From Stemphylium vesicarium (taxonomy: Eukaryota; Ascomycota; Dothideomycetes; Pleosporales; Pleosporaceae): a stretch of 64,000 nucleotides of DNA. Under the pieces are notes generated by a model, which was not told the origin of the DNA, ran no database searches, and saw only the letters and a list, made by a program, of their open reading frames with translations. How positions within the stretch are numbered: position 1 is the first letter of the stretch; every line of letters begins with the position of its first letter. The position numbers and the translations under genes were made by a program. Positions 11,535 to 21,686 of the stretch are shown piece after piece. Location of the stretch: positions 37,674 through 101,673 of the forward strand of contig QXCR01000107.1 in NCBI GenBank assembly GCA_004380135.1, in the 5' to 3' direction.

Positions 11535-12370
11535 TCAATTCTTCGCCCCCGCGGTTCGGATCTGGAAAGTAGCTCCAGGTAATGCCGCACTCTCTGCAGT
11601 GACCGTCGCCTGTATGCCCAAGCTCGCCAGACATCCTCTTATTAAGCCAGCAGGGAAGTACAGAAATGGCTGCACCCTAGCCTGGCTATTCGCATCTCGA
11701 CCCAGAGCTACGTCTCCTGTTTGCGCTACCAAAGCTGCCTGCATAGCTGCATCGTATTTCTTCGTGTCAAAGGACATGCGACCGAGGGGCTTGAATGTGT
11801 TGTCGGTGAGGACGTATATGCCGCGATGGTTGGTTTTGAGATTGTCGATTTGTTTTCGGAATAGGAGCATCCAGAGATCTTTGCAGAGGAACTTTATGCA
11901 ATCGAGAGGTGTTGTTGGGCGAGGCGCATCGCGAGAGAATCTAGATGGTATGTCAGCGACGTGCTCAACGCCCACGATCCGTTGACGTAGCAGACTTACC
12001 TTTCGACAACTCCCAGCCCCACCCTGTACCCCAGACTCTCCAGTCTGTGAAACACGGCTTCCCGTGACTCTTCTTCATCCACTGTTGCTGTGCCTCCTGC
12101 GCCGACAGGCCCACCATCCGTCCCTCTTGCTGTGCCTGCCGCTGTACTTGACGCGTCATTACTTGTGCCCGATAATCGCTTTGGCTTTGCGGCTGATGTC
12201 CCATGTATCCATTCCTCTTCCCGTGCAGCAAGATCAGCTGTTATGCGATAGGCCATGGGTACAAGTTCTATGAGGAGCAGATCGAGACATGATGTGTTCA
12301 CTAACGAGAACGTGGGGTCCACGTAGGATGTTGTGGCTTCGTTCGGCGCAGATGGATTGGCTTGCGCCAT
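11535..12370 (-). CDS. TRS33: TRAPP complex subunit TRS33 (TRAPPC6)
   Basis: Bet3-fold subunit of the TRAPP tethering complexes that act as the GEF for Ypt1/Rab1 and Rab11-type GTPases at ER-Golgi and Golgi membranes. Exons 12370-12000 and 11940-11535 (59-nt intron, GTAAGT...CTAG) give 258 aa. The N-terminal helix (CLDLLLIELVPMAYRI), the central CIKFLCKDLWMLLFRKQIDN and KTNHRGIYVLTDNTFKPL, and the C-terminal FPAGLIRGCLASLGIQATV strand/helix match TRS33. Human and yeast members are about 160-270 aa. Here a Gly/Ala/Thr/Ser-rich insert of about 50 residues (about 52-103) separates helix 1 from the rest. The start is firm: ATG at 12370, with no nearby in-frame alternative. Confidence 0.88.
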
Positions 12371-13025
12371 ATTAAGCGAGTAACGTATATGTTGAAGCTG
12401 ATCGCGATATTGAGTGTGAGCTTGGGGAAGGTTACAATGTCCGGAGTGGTGCGCGCGCGCTCGTCTGCTAGGGGCGAGGGGCCTGCGACGTGAATTGGCG
12501 GAACTACGGGGGCGTGGAAGCCTAGGCTCGATCTTTTGTCGTGATTATTGGGGCTGAAGAGCTATGTGACCTTGTGCGTGGAATTAGGTACAGAACGCAA
12601 TGCGGTCGGTCGGCGTTAGAGATCAGATGTGGGTTGTCTTGAGCCGCGGTCGATCATTCTGCAAGGGTCCACGATGTCATGGCTCGGCACTGCTACGAAC
12701 CTGCATCGTCACTACTGGTATCCGTTCCCAAACGACCAAATTCAAGCATCAAGTCTTCTATATGCAGTGGTGATTCGACAAGTGATTTCTTTGTAGTCTT
12801 TGCGTCATCACAAAAAAAATATAGTTTGGCAGGTCACGCAGGCTAGGTCATCGTGTATAGTCATGGATATATTCCTTTTCTGCTCGCTGTGGCAGGTTTT
12901 CATAGACATTCCAAGACATGTTCTCATCCGGGGTCATATCTCATCATCCTTCATGGAGGTCTATAATCTATCTGTACATAATCGCGTTAGCTTCGAGGTT
13001 GCGCAAGACTTTGATCTGGATGAAC
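12371..13025. other. TRS33 promoter and MDH 3' flank
   Basis: 655 bp between two minus-strand genes. Small ORFs only, none with family features. Nothing else seen. Confidence 0.5.
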
Positions 13026-14293
13026 TTACTTTGCGGGAGGGTTCGCGACGAACTCGACACCCTTGCTGATGTTGCCCTTCAAGCCCTCGTAGCAGGCCTG
13101 GAGAAGCTTCTTCTCGTGCTCGTTTGCGCTGCTGACAACATCGATGGCCTTTTCGGCACCGTTGGGCTGTCGTGAGAGTCAGTAAAAGGATATGATATCA
13201 AAAGACGCCTCGACTACTTACACCAAGCTCAATGGGAACGGAGAAGAATTCGGTACCGGTGGCCTTTGCGATCGCGTCACCGCCCTCAACACCTGGGAGG
13301 TAGACAAAGCTGGGCTCTACGATGCCCTTCTCGCCCTTGGCCGCCTTGATGACCTTTTCGGCAAAGCTGTGCATAGTTAGTATGTGTTTGGAAGCATGAA
13401 GACAAGTAAGGCCTACCGGTATCCAGCGTATGCCATGGAAAGAGTGGCGGAACCTGCGCCCTCCTTCGCCTTGACAACCTCGTCACCACCAAACTGAACA
13501 CGGTTGACCAGGGCATCCATCTTGTCAGCGGGGATGTTAACGCTTGGCTTGGCCTGGCTGAACAGAGGGACAATGGTTTCACCGGAGTGGCCACCAATGA
13601 CGGGGATGCTGAGCTTGCCAGGGTTCTTCTCGCCGGTAATTTCTGCGACGAAAGTCTCTGCACGGACAACATCTAGGGTGGTGACACCGAAGAGCTTCTT
13701 GGGGTCGAAAACACCCGCCTTCTTGAGGACCTCGGCGGCGATGGGGACAGTCGAGTTGACAGGGTTGGAGATGACAAGGACAAAGGCCTTGGGGCAGTAC
13801 TTGGCGACACCCTCAATGAGGCCCTGTACAATGCCAGCGTTGATCTTGAACAGGTCATCGCGAGTCATTCCAGGCTTGCCTACACACTTGTTAGTCTCGT
13901 CTTTGCAAGCTTTGAAGCGACAACAACTTACGGGGAATACCAGCGGGGATGACAACGATGTCGGCACCAGTGAGGGCGCCCTTCATACCGTCATCCTTGG
14001 GCAAGTAGCCTGTTACGGTCTAACTAACTTCAGTATGTATATGCACACGTGGGGCTAAACCTCATACTGCTGGGGTTGAGATGTGCGACAGGTCGGCGGC
14101 GACACCGGGTGTGTTGACGACATCGTAGAGAGCGAGCTCGTCGACTTGCTGGCAGGACTTGAGAAGTAGAGAGAGGGGCTATATCATGTTAGCAAATAAC
14201 CGCCTCCACGCATATATAGAAGCCCTTGCGGTACTCTCGAGATCATACCTGTCCAATGCCTCCGGAAGCTCCAGCTACTACGGCCTTGACCAT
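13026..14293 (-). CDS. NAD-malate dehydrogenase, cytosolic/peroxisomal type
   Basis: Interconverts malate and oxaloacetate with NAD. Six exons, 14293-14249, 14178-14068, 14019-13932, 13879-13417, 13366-13222 and 13166-13026, join in frame to 330 aa. The N-terminus MVKAVVAGASGGIGQPLSLL starts directly with the Rossmann nucleotide motif, so there is no mitochondrial presequence. Other markers are the substrate-loop arginines in GIPRKPGMTRDD, NPVNSTVPIAAEVL, and the catalytic His in PVIGGHSGETIVPL. The C-terminus FVANPPAK is not a canonical peroxisomal tripeptide, which favours a cytosolic enzyme. The final TAA sits inside AAAGTAAGTTC, which resembles a splice donor, so an alternative 3' exon cannot be excluded. 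The first intron lies inside the Rossmann loop. Confidence 0.93.
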
Positions 14294-15119
14294 CTTGACG
14301 TGATTTGATGAAGAGGGGAAGATTTGTCTAAGTAGGTTTGTCTGAGAAGATGCAATTGAAGAGTCGGTGAGAGAAGAGGAAAGCAGAGTGGTGGCTTCAA
14401 GTAGGTAAGAGCTGCACCACGCGCCTGTTCTGTTGGTCCCGGGAAGGTGGGGTGAAGCACGGGCCAGTAGCGGGGTACGGGACGAGTCTGGGACGCGCCT
14501 CAGCTAGAGACAGTAGTGCTAATGCTCCCCAGGAACCCAGCATGGTCTGACTAACTTCGTTACAGCCTTAGTTTCGTTGGGAAAAGCCAAGTGTGCGGGT
14601 GTCCGCGCATATCAGTGATATCACGGTAGAAGTGCTCGATGTACGAAGCTGCTCTCAAGTGTATACATTCATGCCTCTGCGGCTCCCAGTCTGCCGTGAC
14701 GCACATGACGTGCCTCGGTGCGACGAGGCTTCGGAATCAGACGGACGCCCACTAGAAAATGCAGGTACAAAGACTTCGACCTGCGCATCATCGTACTGGT
14801 CAACCAAGACAGACCTCGGTGATGTTCAGCCTTGTTCAGTCGCCGGAACGGACCGGGGCATGGTTGCTAACGACATCTCCCGAGTTAGTGGCACACATAT
14901 GCTGTTACGGGACGTGCATCACATGTTCACAAGCCAAATGCCTTTCAATTATGTGATACCGTCTTGTGACGCCCTCATGATACCAAGCCATTCCGCGGCC
15001 GTGTGCCCCAACACCGTACCTAAACGCCGTATCCAAGTTCAATTTAACAGCAGCGCTGAGACTATTATACCAGCTTTCAGACTAGGCTCTCGTTGCATGA
15101 CAAGGTTCCCGGCCGATGA
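14294..15119. other. MDH promoter and HapE 3' flank
   Basis: 826 bp. The longest plus-strand frame (14593-15123) has no ATG at its 5' end and a composition that suggests chance. No other feature seen. Confidence 0.5.
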
Positions 15120-16273
15120 TTAGTTATCAGCATCTACTCGCTCGCCTTGAGCATCGTCGTCGGGGTCAGCCTCTCCATAGCGGCCGAAGCCTTGCGGATC
15201 GCCAGCATTAGGATCCGGTCCACGCTGGCCAACAGCATACATCTGAGCTTGTTGGCCCATGGCGCCGTATGGACCATAGGCATTGGGATCGAACATTTGC
15301 TGCTGTGCATATACACTAGGATCGTTTTGCACGGGCCCTGGGTACATGGGAGGCTGTCGGTAGTCCTCCTGCTGGGCAAGATGCTGGTTCATGCCGTAGT
15401 CGGGAGGAGCCATGGGATGCTGGGCGTGTACGGGCTGGGGCATGCCACCGGGGGGAACGACAGCTGCCGACGACTGCACAGCCGCGTTTTGGCCCGCGCT
15501 CCTCTTGTGTGGATGCGCCTCTTCGCGAGGCACGATATCGATAAGGAAGTCGAACATGTCCGACTTGGACAGTGCTGAGGCGATGTCGGAGCGCTGTAGC
15601 GTGCGACGCTTGTTCTCCTCGGCGTGAATCCAGGCACGCATTGTGAGTTCGGTGATGAAGATATCACATCCCTTGGCGAACAGGATCGGCGCTTCGGCAG
15701 AGATCATCTTGACCTCTGGGTCAGCCTTCATGACCTTTTTGATGCGCGCGAGCGGCAGCTGGTGCAGCTTGTAGTCATGTTCGTCCGTCTCAAGCTTCGT
15801 CACCTGCTGCTGCCAGTAGGTGTTGAGAATATCGCGGTAGTTTCCCGTTAGTCCTTGGTTGACCTGCAAGCGTCAGCGATGGCCGCCTTGAGCATGGAGC
15901 TGGTGGGCGCCTACATTTTGCCAGGAGCCGGTGAAGAGCTGCGGATCGGGAGCTTGATTTTGTGCGGCAATCTGGACCAAATATCAGCGACTGGAAGCTG
16001 GGCATGGGCGCGGATGTGCGGAAGAACATACAGCTGCTGATGCGCCTGGGGGATCAAGTCAGCACAAGTGTCCATGGTGAATGCGACAGGACGAGCTGCG
16101 AGCTGTACCGCGTGCGCGCGCGACGCAGTTCGGCAGCGGGTAGACGTACCATAATGACCACCATTAGCGGAGTCGTAGAGAGGATTGCCCTGTTGGCCGT
16201 CGTATTTGCGGGGCGCAGCAGTGGCCTGGCGCATCTTCTGCTGGCCGTGGCCCTGGAGGTTCACTTGGTCCAT
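15120..16273 (-). CDS. hapE: CCAAT-binding factor subunit HapE/HAP5 (NF-YC)
   Basis: Histone-fold subunit that pairs with HapC (NF-YB) and recruits HapB to bind CCAAT boxes. Four exons, 16273-16150, 16045-16032, 15971-15915 and 15863-15120, give 312 aa. Exon 2 is only 14 nt (GAS/A/A at the join), and leaving it out breaks the frame. The region from FTGSWQNVNQGLTGNYRDIL through WQQQVTKLETDEHDYK leads to the histone fold at about 100-175: LPLARIKKVMKADPEV, MISAEAPILFAKGCDIFI, WIHAEENKRRTLQRSDI and DMFDFLIDIVPREE. These match NF-YC/HapE closely. The C-terminal third is Pro/Gln/Met/Tyr-rich low complexity, as in Aspergillus HapE. Start ATG at 16273 (MDQVNLQGHG). It is divergent from FCF2. Confidence 0.94.
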
Positions 16274-17606
16274 GGCGTGGGCTGGGTTGCGCAAGTGTTA
16301 CGCGGTAGGCAGGTGCGCGTCAGTCGGAGGCGTATCTGGATGGCAGACAATTGCTCGTGGACGGCGGGTTGGTGCAGAAAGATATGCGCAACACCCAATG
16401 ACTGCTCAAGCTGTGGCTGTAGGCGCGTTGTGGAAGGAGAGCGCGGTCGTGATTGCGGCAAAGGTGCGGTCTGAGTGGCCGGGAGAAGGTGCAGAAAGAT
16501 GGCGCGGGGAAGACGCGAGTACCTGTCTTTTGGGGCGAGAGGCGCTGCTGCGGGCGGCCTGTCATTGTGTATGAGCATCCATTTATTGCACAAACTTGTC
16601 GTGAGGTTGAACCAGAAATGCCACTGACCTATGCTCCGGTTGGACGAATCAAGTTCCAGCCTGAGTATATAATTCGCGGAGTTGATGCTTGGTTGGTTGG
16701 TGGGCTTCTAACGAGTCAACGAACCACAGCTAAGCAAGGGCCCCAACGTTACTCAGGTACGCGGAGAATATCTAGAGAAGGGCGGGGAGCTGCAGTATTT
16801 GACGAATGCAAGCTGGGTCTGTAGGTTCTGACGTAGTCAACTCGTTGCGGCATCGTCTCCTTCACAGCAGAAACCTCCACCATCGTCACGCCAGCCATGC
16901 TTATATGCCTCCTCTCCATGTCGCACCACGCCTTGCTACGAGGCTTAGGGGAGTGACAGCACAGTAGCGGCGCCGTGTTTATGCCGCCGATATCACATTT
17001 CGTGCTTCCAAGGGGCGCAATACTCGAACCCATCGTGACTATGGCCAAGCGGGACAGGCTACCGGGGCAACACACTTCACATCAAGGCACCACACTAGAA
17101 AGACGGGAAACATCCCACCCCAGCTGAAGTAGCATGCGGAATGCGAATACCATTGGCTGGGACCATGCCTTCCGATTGGCCTTTGGCCTAAGAGGCCATG
17201 CCAGCGATGAGTTGTTCACCTTCTATTCTCTCGAGCGCGCCATGACATGCACGCCCGCGTCATAGGCCAATATGCCAGGAGCTGACCGCACGAAAATGAA
17301 GCTGACCTAAAGGGCAACGGTTGGGAGCGACTTGACGTGGCCGATGCGGGTAACAGGGGCAGACTTTTCAATGTGGAAGAAGCTGGAGTGAAAATGGTGT
17401 ATTCACCAGTCCAGCGGCAGCGACCTCATGACAAGAGCACCCAAACTAGACTTATCCACTCTTCTTTGCGGACGCCCTCGCTGTCGTGGGTCCGCGACGC
17501 GACCGAACGGAACCAGGGAGCTTAGTTTTGCCGAAGTGGCTCGTGCGCCCTGGCTTCTCAAAAAGTTGCTCTCCAAATTTTCCATCTCTTCCCTGTCAAC
17601 GCCAGC
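16274..17606. other. Divergent HapE/FCF2 intergenic region
   Basis: 1,333 bp. CCAAT (either strand) occurs near 16393, 17150, 17173 and 17264, about what chance gives. A TATATAAT run lies at about 16664-16671. Small ORFs show no family features. No RNA gene seen. Confidence 0.5.
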
Positions 17607-18502
17607 ATGGAGTTGCCAACGCACCAGCCGCTCGTCGAGGATACCGATGAGGAACTCTCGGATGAGCAAATTCGGGAGCTGCTCAACGAGGCTGCCGTGC
17701 GCATGCGCGCCAAAGCAGCGCAGCCTGCAGCTAAATCGGAAGCACCCTTCAAGTTGCCGAAACTGACGCCCGGCCATATTGCCGATACTTACGAGAAGAC
17801 TGACGGCAACATTACGCGCCTAGATCATTCAAAGCTTGTCGACAAGAACCAGAAGGCTTTGGCTAATGGCATCAAGAAGATTGAGGATCCGCTCCAAATC
17901 AAGAAACAAAAGCAAGAGGTACGTACCATCCTAACCGCATTCCTACGCCTGTGATGATATCTATCCCAAATGTTTTGCTGAGCAGACTGGGGCGCCGTCT
18001 TGGTTGCCCTCCTGCGCTACTGAGGCACCATTAGTTCATAGTTACACTGAGGCACTTGATTATTTTGCATTTAGCTTTCAAGTTGTCTGCTGCAACATGC
18101 TAACAGCTTTCTCAGGAGAAGAAGGCAACCGCCGGGGCACAATGGTTCAACATGCCCAAGACCGACCTCACTCCGGAATTGCGCCGAGACCTACAACTCC
18201 TGAAGATGAGGAGCGTCCTTGATCCCAAGCGCCACTACAAGAAGGATAACTCCAAGAGCGATGTTCCCGCTTTCTCCCAGGTCGGCACGATTATCGAAGG
18301 CGCCACCGAATTCTACAGCAGCCGCTTAAAGAACAAGGAGCGCAAGCAGACTATGTTGGAGGAGGTCATCGCCCAAGAGCAAGACAGTGGTCGCTTCAAC
18401 CGAAAATATCAGGATATCCAGACGACCAAATCGAGCGGCAAGAAAGCCCACTACAAGGCTCTCAAGGCCAAGCGAAACAAGGGCAAGGTCGTCAAGCCTT
18501 GA
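17607..18502 (+). CDS. FCF2: rRNA-processing protein FCF2
   Basis: Nucleolar protein needed for early cleavages of 35S pre-rRNA in 18S rRNA maturation. Exons 17607-17918 and 18116-18502, with a 197-nt intron (GTACGT...TCAG, branch-like GCTAAC near 18100), give 232 aa. The N-terminal half is acidic and helical (EDTDEELSDEQIRELLNEAA). The Fcf2 domain covers about 105-205: AGAQWFNMPKTDLTPELRRD, LLKMRSVLDPKRHYKKD and IIEGATEFYSSRLKNKERK. The C-terminus is very basic (KAHYKALKAKRNKGKVVKP), typical of nucleolar proteins. The intron is several times longer than most others in the window. It converges on PNP1 with 208 bp between stop codons. Confidence 0.93.
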
Positions 18503-18710
18503 ACGTGTGCCCCAAACTCTGCATGATCATCACCATGGTACATCTTCCGACATGCAGTGGGATGTTACATGTCAATGCAGTTTGCTTTTTGCCCGTTTCG
18601 GGATCATAACGTTGGCTCTGCTTGCATTCGCCTGATACGGCACTGCTAGCTTAGAACTTACCATCGACAAGGGGGGTCTGCCTGCCACTGGCTGGGCCTA
18701 GAGCCCGCCG

Positions 18711-19961
18711 CTATTGGCCTTCAAGGTCGGAAAGGACCTCCTTCACCAAAGCCTGCATGTCCTTGGCCGCTTCCCGTCCCGCCTCCAGTACTTCCTCGTG
18801 GTTTGCCTTGCCTTTGCTCAGATGTTCTGTCAATTCCGCCCTGTTCATGGTCTGGATTTCTGCGTCGTTTCCACGGGAACCTGCTTCAAGGACAGCAACG
18901 TTGGTGACCAGACTGAATGCAAGGACGCGCATTCCTGCGTGCCTGGCGACAATGATCTCTGGCACAGTCGACATACCGACAACGTCGGCTCCTAGCATGC
19001 TCAGCATCCGGCATTCAGAGCGGGTTTCGTAGCTTTAAAAAGTCAGCGTACGTTCAAAGCTCATAGTGGAATGACATACGTCGGTCCCGCAACAAATGCG
19101 TATACACCTTCGTGTAGCCGCCTCTTCTGCTGATCAAGACCTAGCTTGGCCCAGGCCTTGTGCACCCGTCTCCTCAGGTCGAGGTCGTATGCATCTGACA
19201 GTGGTGGAAAGCGCACACCGAATTCCTCGATGTTGGGGCCACGCAGAGGATGAATACCCACGAGCCCAGCCATGTTGAGGTGCTAGAAAACGTTAGGGTG
19301 AGTCTGCAGGGTCAAAGGATTTACGCACGTCGTTCAGACACACGATGTCTCCCACGCGGTAAGTCTGGTTGAGACCACCGGCTGCGTTTGTGACTATATC
19401 TGTTGTCAGCCAAACAGTCTAGCACTGCACTTTGTTACTACGGTACCGATCATGGTTTCTACACCGAGCAGCTTGCACACGCGTGTAGCGAACGTGACTA
19501 GGTCCATCGTGTGTCCTTCATAGAAACTATCAATGTCAATATAATGTCTGCTCGGAACACTTTGCATCCAATGATGTGGTGACTCACTGTGCTCTTCCGA
19601 CAAGAAGCGCCACGGGAGTCTTTTGAGGCCCAATCTGACCAAACACAAACTTTCCAGCATGGCCCTGAACTGTTCATATCGTCAACACCCCGCATTTGCT
19701 GTTTTACGTATCACTAATGATACGATTCATGGCCATGTACTTACCCGTGCTCTTGGGAAAGTTTGGAATTGTGCCATAAGCCAGCTCAACCTTTGGCTCG
19801 GGTTCGATGGTGTCGGCAAGGCCACCCAGACCAGAGCCGCACACAATGGCTACCTTTGGGTTTTGAAGTGCCTCGGGCAGTTGGGAGCGCACGTACTTGG
19901 CCGTCTCGGTAGCGCGGGCATAGGCATTTGGTGCAGCGACGGTATCTAGTGTAGACTCCAT
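18711..19961 (-). CDS. PNP1: Purine nucleoside phosphorylase
   Basis: Phosphorolysis of inosine and guanosine to base plus ribose-1-phosphate (purine salvage), in the cytosol. Six exons, 19961-19745, 19669-19588, 19526-19447, 19393-19329, 19282-19080 and 19032-18711, join to 322 aa. Markers in order: VAIVCGSGLGGLAD (phosphate loop), VQGHAGKFVFG, RAHFYEGHTMD, VTNAAGGLNQTYRVGDI, HLNMAGLVGIHPLRGPN, YETRSECRMLSMLGADVVGM, and SLVTNVAV with the base-contacting Asn. All are hallmarks of the trimeric PNP family. Splitting over six short exons hides the gene from single-ORF views. It shares a 267-bp divergent promoter with the uS10m gene; the leader has CT and CA repeats. Confidence 0.94.
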
Positions 19962-20228
19962 CTTGAAGATTTGAATGTGATGTGTGTGTGAGAGAGAGAG
20001 GGAAAGAGAACAAGTGCAGAACCACAAAAGAGAGATTGCCGTATCTAACAAACCAGTCGACCCCGTACGTGTGACTTTATCAGAGAATACGGCTAGGGTA
20101 CAGAGAGGGAAGGCGGCGGCCAATTCCGATGCCGCCAAGACTGTTAAGCGGAAGCGTGACTAGCGCCATCGTCGGTCGGAGGAAGAAGTTCGATGCTGGA
20201 CTTGGGGTTGAGTGCGACGACAGCGAGT
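19962..20228. promoter_or_regulatory. PNP1/RSM10 divergent promoter
   Basis: The 267 bp between the PNP1 and RSM10 start codons. A (TG)5(AG)5 stretch at 19981-20000 lies in the PNP1 leader (CT/CA-rich on its strand). No TATA box noticed. Confidence 0.6.
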
Positions 20229-21454
20229 ATGGCCGCGCCACGATGTATGCGCTCCTTCCTAGGGCCCACGAAGAGGGCAAAGGTATGAATTGTATCTTTT
20301 AGAGCCATTTTTTGCGAGCGAATCGATGCTAACGCACCGACTAGATTTCCCACGCCCCACGACCATATACCCAGACTTTCTCGCGGACCAAGAGCTCAAG
20401 AGCAGACGAGGACAATGAGAGGGATTCGAGGGATGACCGGGACTCGAAGCTTATTGAGCAACTGAAGATGGATCTGGAGAGTGGGACTATGCCACTTGAC
20501 CAACGGTTGGAGGACCTAGGTCTTGATCCTCAGGAATACAAGACGTACGTCAACCCTCACATGTCGGGAGATAACAAAACGGGGACTGTGCTAACTAATG
20601 CCACAGGCTGTATGCCAGCCAACAAAAAGTCAACAAGCGCCAGCAAGAACGGGAGCCCAAGACGCGCGAAGAAGCACAGCGGCAATGGAAGGAACTACAA
20701 AATACACCGGACCACCTAGGTCTACTTAAGGTCTACAAACGCGCCGGTGTAGAACCCATCAAAGCCGCAAAGTACGTCTCCAATTGATATCAAGCCTGCG
20801 TCGGGAAACACACACATCTAACACTCCATTTCTAGAGAAAAAGGCATCACCCTCCCCACCGACGAACCCCCTCTCGATCCCAAAACCGCCGAAGCCCTCG
20901 AAGCCCTCCGCACACCCATCAACGTTCGCGCCGTAAACCTGCGCCCCCTCCGGCGCACCCCGGAACACGGCGTGCCGACGTGCGACCTGCAACTGCGCAC
21001 CTACAACGTGCGCAGCCTGCTCCTCTTCGCCGACTTCGCCGTGCGCGCCGCCTACTACATGGGACTCTGTGCGCGGGGCCCCGTGCCCCTCCCACGGATA
21101 ACAGAGCGCTGGGTCGTCCCGCGCTCGAATTTCATCTTCAAAAAGTCGCAGGAGAACTTTGAGCGCATCACCATGCGCCGCCTGATCCAGATCCAAGACG
21201 GCCACCCGGACGTCGTCAAGGCGTGGTTGGCGTTTCTGCAGAAACACCAGTACCATGGCGTGGGTATGAAGGCGAATCTCTGGGAGTATGAGAGCTTGGA
21301 GGATGCGACAAGGGCTGGGTACGAGGTCAAGCAGGGTGATTATAGCCGTAGGAGGGAGGGCAGGGTTATGGATAAGGTGGAGGAGATTCTGCAGAGTGAC
21401 GGGTATAAGGAGGCAATGAAGGGGCATAAGAGTGAGGTTGAGATGAGGCCTTGA
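20229..21454 (+). CDS. RSM10: Mitochondrial ribosomal protein uS10m (RSM10)
   Basis: Small-subunit protein of the mitochondrial ribosome. Four exons, 20229-20282, 20345-20544, 20607-20771 and 20836-21454, give 345 aa. The first exon (MAAPRCMRSFLGPTKRAK) joined to ISHAPRPYTQTFSRTKSSR forms a basic, hydroxylated presequence without acidic residues, as expected for mitochondrial import. The uS10 core is at about 185-300: CDLQLRTYNVRSLLLFADFA, PLPRITERWVVPRSNFIFKK, SQENFERITMRRLIQIQDGH, AFLQKHQYHGVGMKANLWEY. The long acidic/helical stretch before the core is a fungal extension. A different ATG at 20129 opens another frame that soon stops, so the start at 20229 rests on frame continuity and the presequence. 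Confidence 0.92.
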
Positions 21455-21686
21455 TGGGGGTTTGTGTATGATGGGGGGTTAAATAGCCAGCGGGGGAATC
21501 ACATCATGGTAGGAAGTGTAAAAACACCCTGTATACATAGACGTCAAAGGAACACTTTCTTCGTGACAAGTCTCGCATGGCATTCGTAACAGAACATGTC
21601 ATATATTCATAACCCACGCATCCCCCCAAACCCAGCCTTAATTTTCCCTTTCAATCTCGCATTTTTGCCACACGCAACTTTTATAC

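Noticed and set aside
13024..13034. Splice-donor-like AAAGTAAGT at the MDH stop codon
   Set aside because: The protein already ends at the expected place (VEFVANPPAK) and no convincing extra exon is seen downstream.
14593..15123. 176-aa plus-strand ORF
   Set aside because: Begins with GTG, no family features, cysteine-rich chance composition, and ends inside the HapE 3' end.
16274..17606. CCAAT boxes in the HapE promoter as autoregulation
   Set aside because: Four copies in 1.3 kb on both strands are close to chance (about 2.6 expected).
20129..20300. ORF from ATG 20129 upstream of RSM10
   Set aside because: Runs in a different frame and stops inside the first RSM10 intron; the ATG at 20229 alone joins in frame and gives an import presequence.
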